Of a stretch of 64,000 bases of DNA, positions 1 to 11,896 are shown in pieces. This DNA is from Chimonanthus salicifolius (lineage: Eukaryota; Streptophyta; Magnoliopsida; Laurales; Calycanthaceae). Under the pieces are notes generated by a model. It saw only the letters and a program-made list of their open reading frames with translations, ran no database searches and had not been told where the DNA came from. Position numbers and translations under genes: made by a program. Numbering within the stretch: position 1 is the first letter of the stretch; each line of letters starts with the position of its first letter. The stretch covers positions 65,885,999 through 65,949,998 of the forward strand of contig CM023541.1 in assembly GCA_013350335.1 (NCBI GenBank). Direction: 5' to 3'.

Positions 1-709
1 GGTTGGTCTTCAAAAGACAGCAATACTTAGATTGATGGTTCATGCATGTAACTCCAAGGTTGGAGAACAAATGGGTAACTGATTGGAGGAGTAATACCTA
101 AAAGATTACAGCATTTTAAATTCAAATTATGTAATAAATCAATGGGAGTATCAAAGTGTTTTCACACTTGGAAGTGGGGAGTTTTTATTCCAATGATAGA
201 ACTTCCACATGGGACGTTAATGAGGGCCAAATGGGGTTGATTGGAGCTGCTGTTGGTGGAGTTACATTTAAGAAAGGTGGCTGTTACATAAGCCAAAAAA
301 ATTGAGAGACAACAACAAGGGACGGTGTAACACATGGGGGTTACATTTCAAAGTGAAACTCCCATGTGAGAACCTAAGAAAAAGGGGGGTTACACAAGTC
401 CAATTTACAAGGGACGTTGGGAACATGGGGAGGTTTCATCTCATGATGAAACCCCCAAGTAACATAAAGATTAGGGTAAAGGCAATGAGAGTTACACAAA
501 GTTAAACTTGGGCTGGTTTTTGATTAAACAAAGGGTGCCCATTTCTCTCTCTCTCCCTTTCTCTTGGCCGTTCTCTGTTTTCCCAAAAACTAAGAGCAGT
601 AGCTGGTTGTTAATCAGTCCTTGGTTTGATTCCTTTTCATCAAGACAAGTTCAGCAAAAAGGGAAGGAACAAGCGGGAGTAAAGATCAAGTGGAGGAGTC
701 GCGGAAACG

Positions 710-2682
710 GTAGGTGTTCGATAAACTATGTTGTTTAATTAAGAAATATGATCCGACTATTGGATGGCTGAATCTAACAAGGGTTAAATGTTGGACAGAA
801 GTACATGAATGAGATCAAAAGATGGACCATAGGGTTCGGCCCATTGGATGGCGAAACCCCATGGAAATGATGGATTTATTTAGATGGTTTTTGGAAATTA
901 AAACCATACAAATTTGGGACTGTTTTTAGATGATTTTAAGTATGTGTTTTAAAAAGGTTAAAACATAAATAAGGAAGTTTGTTTTGGACAAAGATGAATG
1001 ATTAATAAGTTCAAAACCAAAGGTCATAGGGTTCGGCCACCATGGAGAGCCGAACCCCATGCAAATAATGGTTTGTTTTGATGTATTTGGAACAAATAAA
1101 CCATGAAGTTGATGGACTGTTTTGGGTTATTATTTTAAGAGGTAAATACATGTTTTACAATGGTTAAAAAACATGGATTTGGGTGCTGGTTTCAGACCTA
1201 AGATGAAGGACTAAATATTCAAAACTAATCTCATGGTGTTCGGCCAATATACATGGCCGAACCCTATGAAATTGGGCTAATTTTGGAGGACTGTTTTGAA
1301 GGTTAAAAACCTGATTTAGATATACAATTATTACCTGGTTAATTGAGGTTTAAAAACAGTAAACGTAATCATTGGGTTCAGCCATGATAGAGGGCCGAAC
1401 CCCATGTAAAACGGTGTGGGTTTTCATGTTGAGAACCCCATGGAAACCATGGAAACCATGAAAATCCATGGACTGTTTTGTGGAATAATTGGGTTAAGTT
1501 TATGATGAACATTAGTTATTATTTATATGCTTTGATTTAAGAATATTATATGTTGTTTATGGAGTTAGTATGGGTAAGTAATCGGCCAATATGAATGATG
1601 GAAATTGAGCATAAAAGCACATTGGTGAGGTTCGGCCATGTGTATGGCCGAACCCCACTAATGGTAATTGTGGGACATAATTGTTGGTTTATATGAAGAT
1701 ATGGAAGGTTTAAGAAGGATCAAATTAGGTGGTGAGGTTCAGCCATGTGTATGGCCGAACCCCACTAAAGATGGTTTTATGTTTGGTGATGAAACTTAGT
1801 TAATTTAAAGCAAAGGTTGGTCTCAATGGCACAATCGTAATTATGGCTGAAATGATCAAAAATAAAATGATCATATGATGGGATAAATGGGCTAAAACCA
1901 AAGTGGTAAGGTTCAGCCATAATGTATGGCCGAACCCTACTAAGGTTCGTTTAGAAGTTTGGGTAATTAGATAGGTTTTAATTAAATAAATGAATGACCA
2001 ATGTTTTAATGGATGAGGTTCGGCTATGGCTTTGGCCGAACCCCACTAGGTGATTCTTGGAACATTAGGCTTTGCTGGAAATTAGGTGGATAAATGATTA
2101 ACTTGCTGCCATGTACATAGGGTATTCGGATTTTTAGAACGGTGAGCGAGCCATGATCGGAAGACGGTCCAAAGGAAGGATCGAACAAAGTAAACTATTG
2201 TAGGTTTCCTACCTTGTTGTAACCACATAACTTATTTGCTGATTTATGTTTATTTGAATAAGTTATTTGAATCAAATGTTATATTTACAAATGGCATATT
2301 TGCATAGACATCTCATGCATAGCATGGGATGATGGGGAAGTAACCGGAGGCCACACTCCGTCGGGGCGTCCGAAAGACCATTGTGGGGTACCCTGATGAT
2401 GAGAATCCCATCAGGAGGAATCCGGAGGCCACACTCCGTCGGGGCGTCCGAAAGACCACTGTGGGTTACCTTGACGATGAGAATCCCGTCAAGTGATGGC
2501 TATGTTGAATGGTGATGGGTGGGACTCATTACATGTTCATTTCATACATAGCATATTTTTACAGAATTTTGTCACACATGTATAACTATTATCCTATTTG
2601 CATGTTTTTGACTAACCATGTGGTAGCCCTATTCGGAAACACTACTGGGCGCGTTGATCTAACACCCTATCTATATCTTTAG
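710..2682 (+). other. predicted intron inside LTR L1
   Basis: The donor-like GTAGGT begins at 710, after a purine-rich stretch. A CTAAC branch-like motif lies at 2659-2663, followed by a pyrimidine-rich tract ending TTTAG at 2682. The same layout recurs in the other LTRs. All L1 palindromes lie between these points. Splicing is inferred, not shown. Confidence 0.45.
828..2048. repeat. interspersed palindromes in L1
   Basis: About eight copies of an inverted repeat, with arms close to GGTTCGGCCAT and ATGGCCGAACC and a 2-10 base loop, lie near 828, 1025, 1231, 1369, 1626, 1733, 1907 and 2016. The sequence between copies differs, so this is not a tandem array. Confidence 0.85.
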
Positions 2683-3224
2683 TGGATGATGCAGGGAAAG
2701 GAAAGAACGTGGTTGGAGAAGAGGACCAAGTACGAAAACTTGGGCGATTTGAATGATTTCAATGGACTATGAATGGATTATTTATGGACTTGTTAGTTGA
2801 TTTATATGGAACAATGTAATTTGTTAAATTAGATGTTGGCATGTAATAAGTAGTTAAGTAGATGCTATGGTTGGATATATTTGAATGGTTTGGAATGAAT
2901 AGTAGACTAAGGTTATATAATAATTTTGGAAAATAAATAAGGTACTTTGCTATCTAAAAATGGAAATTGGATTAATCATAGGTTCTATTATAACCTCAGT
3001 TAGATCTAGACTAAGTTAATTCCGCTAGATATATATGTACCATGTGCGGATCAGTTTTATGGACTTAGTTCATACGCACATGGGCTTGGCCAGTTAAGGG
3101 TCGGATTTAGAGATCCGAACTTAACTCGCGTCGTGACATTCCGCCCCGATCACTTATTGATTATTATTATTTAAAAAAAAAAATAAACTCTGAAAATTTA
3201 GAGTGAAAAGGGCGGGGTGTTACA

Positions 3225-4071
3225 TGGGATGGGTTTGATTAACTGTTGGGAGAGATTAAAACTCCTTTCCACCTCCTCTTGACTCACTTGGCTCATGATC
3301 TTTTTATTCCAACTCAACTCATCCAACTCAACACATTTAACGCACCAAGTTTGAGTCAACTCTTTTCTTAAATCAAACTCACTCCAAATCAGTCCAACTC
3401 AAGCTGAATTAACTCACACTTGAGTTCAATTGAGGGCCCACACGGTCATCCGTTGTCAACCTAGTCAACCCGACCCATTGGGTCCCCAATCAGCCCCTTG
3501 ACCCGTTTTGAAAACATGACCCATTAATGGGCCGATTTTGCCATTTTTAATGGTTTTCACTTGTGTTTCAAGCCTACCCATTTTTACTCCACTTGATTTG
3601 CAATCAATTCAGCTTAACCCCATTAAATTTGGGCTCACCCAATGGTCTAATAAGTCCATTTAACCGTTTGGGTCCAATTGGGTCCTTTAACCCAACTAAC
3701 CATATTGACCCAATTTGATGTTGATTACCTATTCATGATAAATTGGCCATTATTATATGTTCATATGATCTTAATTTGAACAATGGGCCCCACCATTTCC
3801 TCATTTGCAATCACATTTATTAAATTTACCAATCCAGTGGCATTTTCGTAAATATTCATCTTATTGAGAATTTTTGACCCAATTAACCATTTTGATCCAA
3901 TTTGATGTACATTACCCACTCAATCAAATTTGTCACTTATAATATGCTCATAGGGTCTTAATTTGAGCAATGGGCCCCACCATTTCCTTATTTACAATAA
4001 CATTTATTGAATTCACCAATCCAGGGGCATTTTCGTAATTATCCATTTCATTGAGAATTTGGGGTGTTACA
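3225..4071 (-). mobile_element. LTR fragment L2 (Z family), 5' end of a minus-strand LTR
   Basis: Read on the minus strand, this begins TGTAACACCCCAAATTCTC at 4071 and runs down to 3225, where L1 interrupts it. It is homologous to the LTR starts at 42991 and 50234 (plus strand), for example in the shared stretch rich in GGGTCAA/TTGACCC. It entered the integrase region of element C at 4071/4072; the flanking bases are TTGGC. The rest lies left of the window. No ORF is supported. Confidence 0.75.
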
Positions 4072-4489
4072 TTGGCAACCCTGTCACAAAGTGCATGGAG
4101 ATGTGCTCCCATTTCCACTCCGGTATAGGTAAGGGTTTGAGTAAACCCGGTGGCTTCTGATGTTCCGCCTTAACTTGCTGACTAGTTAGGCAACGGGCCA
4201 CAAATTCCGCTACATCTTTCTCGAGTCCACGCCACCAATAGTGCCTCTTAAGATCCTTGTACATCTTGGTGCTACCCGGATGGATAGAGAGCTTGTTTGG
4301 TGTGCCTCATCCAACAACTCCCTTCTGCAGTTCTTAGGCACATACGTCCTGCCTCGGAATACAAGACCCTGTCCCGGTCGTAATTCCCATTCCAGTACAA
4401 CCTCACCAATAGACATCTTGGCCCATATCTCCTCTACTTCCGGATCTGTCCGTTGCTCCTGTTCAATCGTGTCAAGTACCTCTTAATTA
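4072..4489 (-). pseudogene. integrase fragment of element C (Ty3/gypsy, Tekay-like)
   Basis: The minus strand encodes the pre-integrase and zinc-binding part of a chromovirus integrase: residues matching [45 protein letters not shown] and [11 protein letters not shown], ending at the start of the core near FVTGLP. A one-base deletion near 4300 relative to intact element F splits it into two frames. LTR L2 cuts it off at 4071, before the catalytic DDE residues. One zinc-ligand pair reads C-LTS-QQ instead of the usual CLTCQQ, so a Cys is also lost. It cannot make an active integrase. RT and RNase H, which should precede it, are absent; a noncoding spacer takes their place. Confidence 0.85.
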
Positions 4490-5291
4490 CATCAACACCA
4501 CTCATATCAACCTATGAGTTTCATTCTTGCAGAATTTACTCTGTCTCATGTTATCTCTTTTCCTCATGAACCCATTTGCGATCTTATGTAGATTAATGTA
4601 TTCTATTTCACTTTATCTGCTACTAAGACATTTCCCATACGTACTCATTCAATACGTTCTTTCGTCTACTCTCTGTGTGAGGTAGTCTGCCAGTACGAGC
4701 CTATGCTCAAGTCCTTTGCTGATTCCATTTCAACTAGGTTTCTAGCTGCACTCTCCTGGAACTGCATCGGCTAACTACAGAGTCAGCTAGCTAGACTAAC
4801 TCAGCAGTCGCCCATAGCTTCCCATTCGAGTTTCACTAGACTTTTATTTTTCCCATTAATTACATCTCCAAAATTTTGCACCTCTTCATTTGCACATAAG
4901 TCACGATGTGATTAACCCCTTTGTTCATAACTTCTATGATACCAATACCCGACATCAATCCAAACCACCATGGGAACCCTCATCCATGGTTATACACATC
5001 CACGGTTAATAACCATCCATGAATATAAACCTCCTATGGGTATAATCCATTCATGGGTATAACTAATACCTTCGTGGGACTATTCTATCTATCATAGGGC
5101 TAACAGGTTTAACATACGACCAATGCGTCGACTGTGAATCAAAAATGTCTATCATAATGCCAATGTCCGGCATCAATCGAAATCACCATGGAAACCCCCA
5201 TCCATGTTAAGATAGTATCTATCCATCGAATTGTCGCTTTTACCATGGAACCGTTGTATCTATCGGGGATCGATATACCCACCAATTGTCG
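4490..5291 (-). other. noncoding spacer of element C, homologous to the internal region of B
   Basis: Read on the minus strand, this 0.8 kb matches the B internal region at about 25950-26767 plus 34336-34440. Shared runs include a TCATAGAAGTT...GAACA block, a CACAT-GTGACTTATGTGC block and a tract with ACTCGAATGGGAAGC. No long ORF is present. It replaces the RT/RNase H segment. It keeps the uninterrupted form of the site where solo LTR B2 sits in B (4595-4599). Confidence 0.8.
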
Positions 5292-6020
5292 TCATCGTCT
5301 ACCAATAGGGAATACTATAGTAAGTGTAGTGGAGATTTGTTGTACTAAAGTGCTAATAACATACGTGAAGGCAGTAGATATAAGAGAGTGGAATGTTCCC
5401 AAATTAAATAATGCATAAGCATATGGACTACAAACTACTGCCATACCTTGAATCACCGAATGATCCATTGTCTCTGGAGGAGAAATCGTAGTATTCACCT
5501 GTCCTGCCTCTGTCGGAGTAGGTGCCCTTCCTGTCGGGTCATGTGCTCTAGGTTCATGTGGCTGAGCTGATCGAGTTAGACGACGGAAGGAACCCCAGAA
5601 ATGAGAAGTTTTATAGTTCTGAGGACACTCTTTTTTGAAATGCCCCTGCCGACCACACTGGAAACAGGAACTGCCAGTAGAGGCTGGAGGTCTCCAAAAG
5701 TTGGGTCTGAATCTCTTGTAAGGGCGAAAGGTACTTATCCCACCCTGACCCCTTCGGTCCTGTGTTTCATTTCCGTTCAAGAGTTGTTGTAAAACCGAAG
5801 TGACTATAGCTTGCACTAAGTTTTGTAGCTCGGGGGTTATCACTGGAATATTTATGCCATTCTGCTCCTTTTCTTGGCATAGCTGCTGTACTTCTTCCTC
5901 CTGATGAGGTCGCTGTGCCTCTTCCTCTTGATGAGGTTGTTGTACCTCTTCTTCCTGCCGAGGTGATGTTACCTCTTTCTCTACCCGTGGTTTTCGGCGG
6001 GTCCTTCTCCTTGGAGGCAT
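5292..6020 (-). pseudogene. degenerate gag-protease of element C with gag core deleted
   Basis: This 242-aa frame starts MPPRRRTRRKPR, like F ([12 protein letters not shown]). An N-terminal stretch follows with repeated HQEEE units (about residues 20-55). It then jumps from the LQQLLNGNE segment straight to the basic linker RPYKRFRPNF, so about 170-190 residues of Gag core present in F are missing. The zinc knuckle CFQCGRQGHFKKEC is intact. In the protease the catalytic DSGAS motif reads NLGTF, so the active-site Asp is lost. The frame ends at PIGRR, where F continues PVGDTSLG, and the spacer begins. It is best read as a non-autonomous relic that might still make a small zinc-knuckle protein. 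Confidence 0.85.
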
Positions 6021-6692
6021 TTCCTAAGTCATCGAAGAATATTGATTTAGTTCCTTCATAAACTTATCGTGTTCATATTTTGGGGAAAAATTTCCTAAGT
6101 ATCAAATATTTTCTTCAATTTGGGGGAACATTACCGACTAAGTATACTTTGTTTTGGGGGGGAAATTTCCTAAGTATCAAATATTATTTCTTATTTTGGG
6201 GGAAATCACCAAATAATCATACTTAGTTTTCGGGGGGTTTTTCATGTATAGTTCAATGTGTTTTTGTTGGGGAAATTGCCAAATAATCATACTTGGTTTT
6301 CCTTTGTTTCTAGGGGGGATCTCTAAATTCCTATTGTTTGTTGTTCAATTTGGGGATACTGGGGAAGCACATCTTACTTTGCTACGTTTGATAAATCCAT
6401 CACTGTTTCATCAATTTGGGGGAAAGTCTAGATCTTTCTCAATTCGGGGGAAAATAAGCCCTATTGCTATGTTTGCTAAATCCTAACTTAGAGTGATTGT
6501 CCTTTCTTTGCTATCATTCCTTTCCATCGAATATTGTTCTCAGATTGAATGCTTCAGTCTGAGTCTAACGAAGTAGATTAATCTGGCCCCCGTGTAGCGG
6601 ACTCCGAAGAGTCAGTCAGTTGGTATTCTTCACTGTCAGTGAGACATGCAACCGTCTTAATCCTACTTCGAAAGATTCATTCTTCCGATTTC
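6021..6692 (-). other. untranslated leader of element C
   Basis: This segment lies between the primer site and the gag start codon. It holds repeated TTGGGGGAAA-type units on the plus strand (TTTCCCCCAA on the sense strand), also found in the leaders of F, B and E, and a conserved block around 6555-6680 with GAGTCAGTCAGTTGG. There is no ORF of note. Confidence 0.75.
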
Positions 6693-6704
6693 GCTCTGAT
6701 ACCA
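6693..6704 (-). other. primer binding site of element C (tRNA-iMet)
   Basis: The minus strand reads TGGTATCAGAGC, a 12/12 match to the usual plant initiator tRNA-Met primer site. It lies two bases from the LTR end at 6707. Confidence 0.9.
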
Positions 6705-7199
6705 ACTGTAACGCCCGCCCCTTTTCACAGAAATCAGAGTCTTTTTTTTTTTTTTTTAAATAAATAGTGACAAAGGGCGCGGACGTCACGACGCGAGTTA
6801 AGTCCGAGCTTCTAAAGCCCGGCCCTTAACTGGCCAACCCTACGTGTGCGTGGATCTAAGTCCACGAAGAACGGTTTACACGTAGAAGTAAGCTCGCGGA
6901 ATATTAAACTAAGTGCTGAATTATAATAGAGACTATCCTACCAGTTTTAGATAGCAAGGAAGATACATCATTTAAATTACAAAAATACCCCTAAATTCAT
7001 AATTATGTCTCAAAATGATAATGTCCAAAGTAAAGACCAAACCATAGTAAGAAATCTACATTATTACAGTCCGACGAGCTACATTACACAAATTACATTT
7101 CCAAAATAAATCTTAAATAAACTAAGTAGTCCGCCTTCCCAAACTCCTAAGCTTGGCCTCCGTCTCGTCCTTCGTGTCCGCCATCTCCTGCATCATCAG

Positions 7200-9694
7200 C
7201 TAGGGTAGAAGTAGGACGTTAGACAGTGCACCCAGTAGGACTTCGACTAGGGCTAACACATGGATTAGTGATAACAAGCACACAGGTATAATATAATGAA
7301 AACCATAAAATGAATGCCATGCCATGGGTGTCCTATGTCATGAGTCCCACCCATCATCCATACCATCATGCTGCCATATCCCCCTTGACGGAAAAACCTC
7401 GTAAAGATATAAACAATCACAAATCATCCCCTTGACGGCAAAACCTCGTCAAGATATAAACAGTCACATATCATCCCCCTTGACGGCAAAACCTCGTCAA
7501 GATATAAACAATCATAAATCATCCCCCTTGACAGCAAAACCTCGTCAAGATATAAACAATCACAAATCATCCCCCTTGACGGCATGGCCTCGTCAAGGTG
7601 TCCCCATGTTTGCTTCTCAGTTGCCCCGACGGAGCATGGATTCCGGTTTCTTTATTTTCATCCTTCCCATGCTATATCCCGCCCATGTCATGCATGAGAT
7701 GTAGATGCCATATGCCATGTAATATATATGATACCACAAACCATGGCATTTAAAGTCCCATCAATAAAACATATAATTTGATTATCAAAAATAGATCAAG
7801 TAAAGCATCAATATACACATCATAGCCTTAAAACCCATCTTAAAACAATCATATGCTTACCAAAATAAATCAAGGAAAAACCCATACATAACACATAATC
7901 CATGGCTTACAAAAAGGTAGGAATCCTACCGAATACCGACTAGTGTCCTTTTTCGTTTCCGTCCGATAATCCGGTCACCGATACGCGCAATGCTTGCGAC
8001 GTCCGATACCTTATTACATATTAATAATCAGTCCATGTTCATCCCCCATGGGGTTCGGCCATGGCGAACCATGTACCATGGCCGAACCCATGGTTCTTCA
8101 TTTTGGCCAATATTTACGGTTTTCCCACTACCTCTTTTCCATGACTAATCACTCATTCATTCATGCACAATTAAGTCCATAACTGATCACAAACTTAGAT
8201 CCATTAATGATCCCTATCTTAGATTTGTTAATGACCCATCAACCATGTCATATGATCATTAAAATTAGCCATTTAATTAACCTAATCCTTATTCACTTAA
8301 ACACATACAAAACCCCGTACTTAGCCCATAATTGATCCATAATCTTGGATCCATTAACGTTCCATCAACCATGATATGTTCATTAACAAATCAGTCCTTA
8401 ACTTACCTAATTTTCCACTAATTAAAGCATGTATATAGACCTAAATCTTAGCCCTTCAATTGGTTCACAATTGGGTCATTTACCACATTTTTTATCCATA
8501 AACTTATATCCCTCAATGACTCACCAATCATATCATGGAATAATTAAAATCAGTCCCTTCAATTTAGCCCTATCCCCATTAATTTAAACACACACATAAG
8601 TCCAACTTAACCCATCAATTGACCTACAAATGGGTCATGGGTTCGGCCATACACCATGGCCGAACCCATGATGTCTCTTTCCCCATTTTTACTTGGGTCT
8701 ATATACATCATTTGCCTCCACCATAAGCTCCACCATGAAGGGGTTTACATCATGCATTTAAATTATCAACTTTGATCATCACTTGGTACATTTTTGAGTC
8801 CATTAATGACCCATTTAATCATGCCTTATTTCCCTATCTTTCCATGGTTTCCAAAATACCTAAACCATCAAAATCTCCCCATGGGGTTCGGCCATACACC
8901 ATGGCCGAACCCATGGTCCATGGTTTTTTTTTTTTTTTAAAGCCTTATTTATAATGCTTAAAGTCCATTTAAAACTTATCAATCTTCTCCATCAATTCCC
9001 ATAATTTTACACCCAAAATTATTACAATACCTCACCATAGGGTTCATCATTCATTGGTGACATTTAAGACCATAAAAATCTTAACCTTCATCCATGGATT
9101 CCTTCATTTAAAAACCCCTTTCAAAATTTCTACCATTCTTTCATTTAAAACTTTAAAAATTATTAACCACTTAACATAGCCTCCATTCTCTAATCCCATT
9201 AAAATTCTAGCACCATCACCATAAGTTCATGGTCCATCATTCATTCATGCCTTTTGAGACCTTCAACATCATTCACATCTCCCATGCATTTCCTCATTTA
9301 AACCCCTTTGAAATTACCTTAATTATTAAAATCTTAAAAATCATAAATTATCCTCCATGGCTTCCATTCTTTAAAACCCTAATAAAATCATTTAATCACC
9401 TACCATGGGGTTCGGCCATACCACATGGCCGAACCCTATGGCCCATGATTTCTCCCAACATTATATACCTCCAAGCTTAAGTAAATTTTAATCCCTAATA
9501 TTTTTAATGCATCCTTCATTTCTTTTTACCTAATTTACCCATTAGGGTTTTGTCCATTTTTTTCATCCTTTCATTGGGTGGATTTGAGATCCAAGGCCCA
9601 TGATAATTTGGCTACCAACCAATCCAAAGAAAATGGATTCCATAATTACCTCTTAACCCTTAAAATGTAAAATTCTTGTTTAAGGATTACTTAC
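7200..9694 (-). other. predicted intron inside the C LTR
   Basis: On the minus strand, GTAAGT begins at 9694 after GTCGGATT. The acceptor region is GTCTAACGTCCTACTTCTAC then CCTAG, with AG at 7201-7200. All four palindromes and the tandem array lie inside. This is a pattern match only. Confidence 0.45.
7381..7610 (+). repeat. tandem repeat, unit about 48 bp, 5 copies
   Basis: Five consecutive copies of a unit carry CCCTTGACGGCAAAACC followed by TCGTCAAG; each copy is a short inverted repeat (CTTGACG/CGTCAAG). The repeat makes a spurious ORF with a recurring peptide at 7432-7704. Shorter versions of the same unit sit at the matching place in other LTRs (13805, 22175, 23450, 49010). Confidence 0.85.
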
Positions 9695-10804
9695 AATCCG
9701 ACGACTCCTCCGGCTTTTCTTTCTCCTCTTGATTTCCTTAGCCCTTTCTCTTCTTCTTCTCTTTGATTGGTCGGCCAAGATGAGCTTGATCAAATGAAAA
9801 AATCAAAGCTTGGGTCGGCTAAGATGGAGTGTGTTTGGGAGAGTAAAAGGAGGAGAAGATGGAGAGAATTACCCTAAGGTCTTGGTCTTGGAGTGGTGTC
9901 TTATGCTTTGAGTTTTTTCTTCTCTTCTTCTAAGTCTTCTTTTTCTTTTCTCCTTAGCTTTCTTCTTCCTTCTTTCCTTGGTGTGGGACGGTTTTGAGAG
10001 AGATGAAGAGAGGGAGAGAGTGAAAGAGCTCGATGGAAAAAGATGAGGAAAAGAGATAAGGTTTATCTCATTTGGTGGAGTGACCTACACTCCACCATTT
10101 AATTTCTCCACCAACCAACATGAGATCTTTTTTATGCTTTATGGTGGTGGTTGGAATAAACCACCACCAAGCCCAACGTTCTTGGCTTTAAGGATAAGGT
10201 GGTTTGGTCTTCTACCTTTTGACCCCTTTGACCACCTTTTGGATAGTTTAATCATTTAATTAATTAGATAATTAACTTGGGTTAATTAATTCCCACTTAA
10301 CCTAATTTCTTTTTCTTAAATTCCCTCCATGTATCCACCCATGGTTGACCAATTCAACCATGGTGGCCGGCCCCACCAATCGTTGGTCCACACGCCACCT
10401 CATTTGGTGAGGTGGAGGTGGGTCCCAATCGGCCACGTCACCTTGGTCAATTCATCACCAATTTAGGTGATTTAATTTTAATTAAATCCATTCGAACTAG
10501 TTGGATCACCATTGGGCCCATGGCCCAATTACATTCACCCTTACCCATTACCTTAGAGCTTACATTATCTTGACCCATTGGGTCCCAAATGGGTATTGGG
10601 CCCAATTTGACCATCCTTGGCCCAATTGACCATCATTGACCATTTAAATGATTTTAAATCCAATCCATGGTCCATTGGGCCATACTTGGGCCTTTGTCCA
10701 AATTTTGATCCATTTACCATCTATTCCATTAAATTTCCCAATTTCCATCATTAAAACAAATAATAGCCACATATTCATTGATTTAAAAACTCCGGGCTAT
10801 TACA

Positions 10805-11267
10805 ACATGGGAGTTACAAAGGGGTGCCACCAAGGGACACCACCTTTGGCTGACCTTATTGATCAAGGAAAGACTTTAGTGTTCATTTCATTCTCTCCCT
10901 CTCCCTCTTGGCTGTTACACCTCTGAAGACAAGAATACTTAAGAGTGTTTTTATCACTCTCTCTCTCTCTCTCTCACACACACAAGGCCGAATAACTTCT
11001 CATAGACAAAGAGAAAACACTTTAGTGTTTATAAATCGCAAAGATGTAAATAGGTGAAAATGATGGACCATGGGTTCGGCCATAGTGTGTGGCCGAACCC
11101 CATGGGGAATATTTTATGGACTTAGGTTATTATCAATGTTAAATAATTGTTGCATAAGGGATGAGATTAGTGAATCAAAGGATGAATGATCTTGTACTTA
11201 ATTAAAAGATCAAAGGACTTGAAAGAGGAACCAAAACCAAGATGGTGGGGTTCGGCCATGTTGTATG
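10805..11267 (+). mobile_element. 5' LTR of element B, segment 1
   Basis: This piece of B's 5' LTR lies between inserted elements C and F. It includes a CT microsatellite followed by CA (10950-10985), one full palindrome (11067-11106) and the left arm of another, which F split at 11267. The palindrome and the LTR both resume at 22928. B's true LTR start is left of the window. Confidence 0.75.
11263..11267 (+). repeat. target site duplication of element F, left copy
   Basis: GTATG lies directly before the 5' LTR and is repeated at 22928-22932. The site is at the loop and right-arm start of a palindrome. Confidence 0.95.
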
Positions 11268-11896
11268 TGTAAGGTCTCGGAATTTTGGAATTAATATAAA
11301 TGTGAATATTATTTATTTTAATGATGGAAATTAGAAAATTGGTGGAGTAAATGGTAAATGGGCCAAAAATTGGATAAAGGCCCAAGTGTGGCCCAATAGA
11401 CTATGTTTGGATTTAAATTTATTTAAATGGGTCAAGAATGGTCAAATTGGGTCAAATACCCATTTGGGACCCAATGGGTCAAGATGGGTATGCTCCAAGG
11501 TAAATGGGCTAGATGGAAATGTAATTGGGCCATAGGCCCAATGGTAATCCACTTAGAGTGAATTCAATGATTTTAAATCACCTAAGTTATTTGGAATTAA
11601 ACAATGGTGATGTGGCCAAGTGTGGACCCAAGGTTTGGTGGGGCCGACCACCATGGTTGATTTGGTCAACCATGGGTGGAATAATGGAATTAGGTTAAGT
11701 ATAATGAATTAACCTAAGGTGATCTAAATAAGTAAATGGGAATTAAAGTAACTAAGTAATTAAATAATTAAATTATTTAACATGGTAGTTAAGAGTGGTC
11801 AAAGGGGGCCCATGAGGTGAAAACTCACCTCATCCCAAGCTCAAAAAATAAAACACGTTGGGACTTATGGGGGTGGAGTCATAAGCCATAAAGCAA

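Larger units (their letters stand above)
1..3224 (+). mobile_element. LTR L1, 3' LTR or solo LTR, left end outside window
   Basis: The segment ends in GGCGGGGTGTTACA, the standard LTR terminus in this window, and is not followed by a primer binding site. It is therefore a 3' LTR or a solo LTR rather than a 5' LTR. Its last kilobase is nearly the same as the reverse complement of the E LTRs (52533-56503), so it belongs to the E subfamily, whose full length is about 3.97 kb. It holds about eight palindromes of the GGTTCGGCCAT type between 828 and 2048, two direct copies of a CCGGAGGCCACACTCCG unit near 2346-2470, and no credible gene. It sits inside the minus-strand LTR L2, whose sequence resumes at 3225. 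Confidence 0.8.
6707..10804 (-). mobile_element. 5' LTR of element C (X family), 4.1 kb
   Basis: On the minus strand it starts TGTAATAGCCCGGAG at 10804 and ends GGGGCGGGCGTTACA at 6707, next to the primer site. It belongs to the same family as F, D, H and I. It inserted into the 5' LTR of element B; the right-hand flank is ACATG (10805-10809) and the matching left flank is outside the window. It contains four strong palindromes (about 8044, 8637, 8879, 9403), a tandem array (7381-7610), a pyrimidine/purine-rich promoter-like block around 9700-10030, and no gene. Confidence 0.85.

Noticed and set aside
7381..7610. CRISPR-like repeat-spacer look
   Set aside because: Units are tandem, the intervening bases are nearly the same in each copy, there are no cas genes and the DNA is plant nuclear.
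7432..7704. ORF with a recurring peptide (TAKPRQDIN units)
   Set aside because: It is the translation of the tandem LTR repeat in the antisense direction of the element; no start context, homology or conservation supports it.
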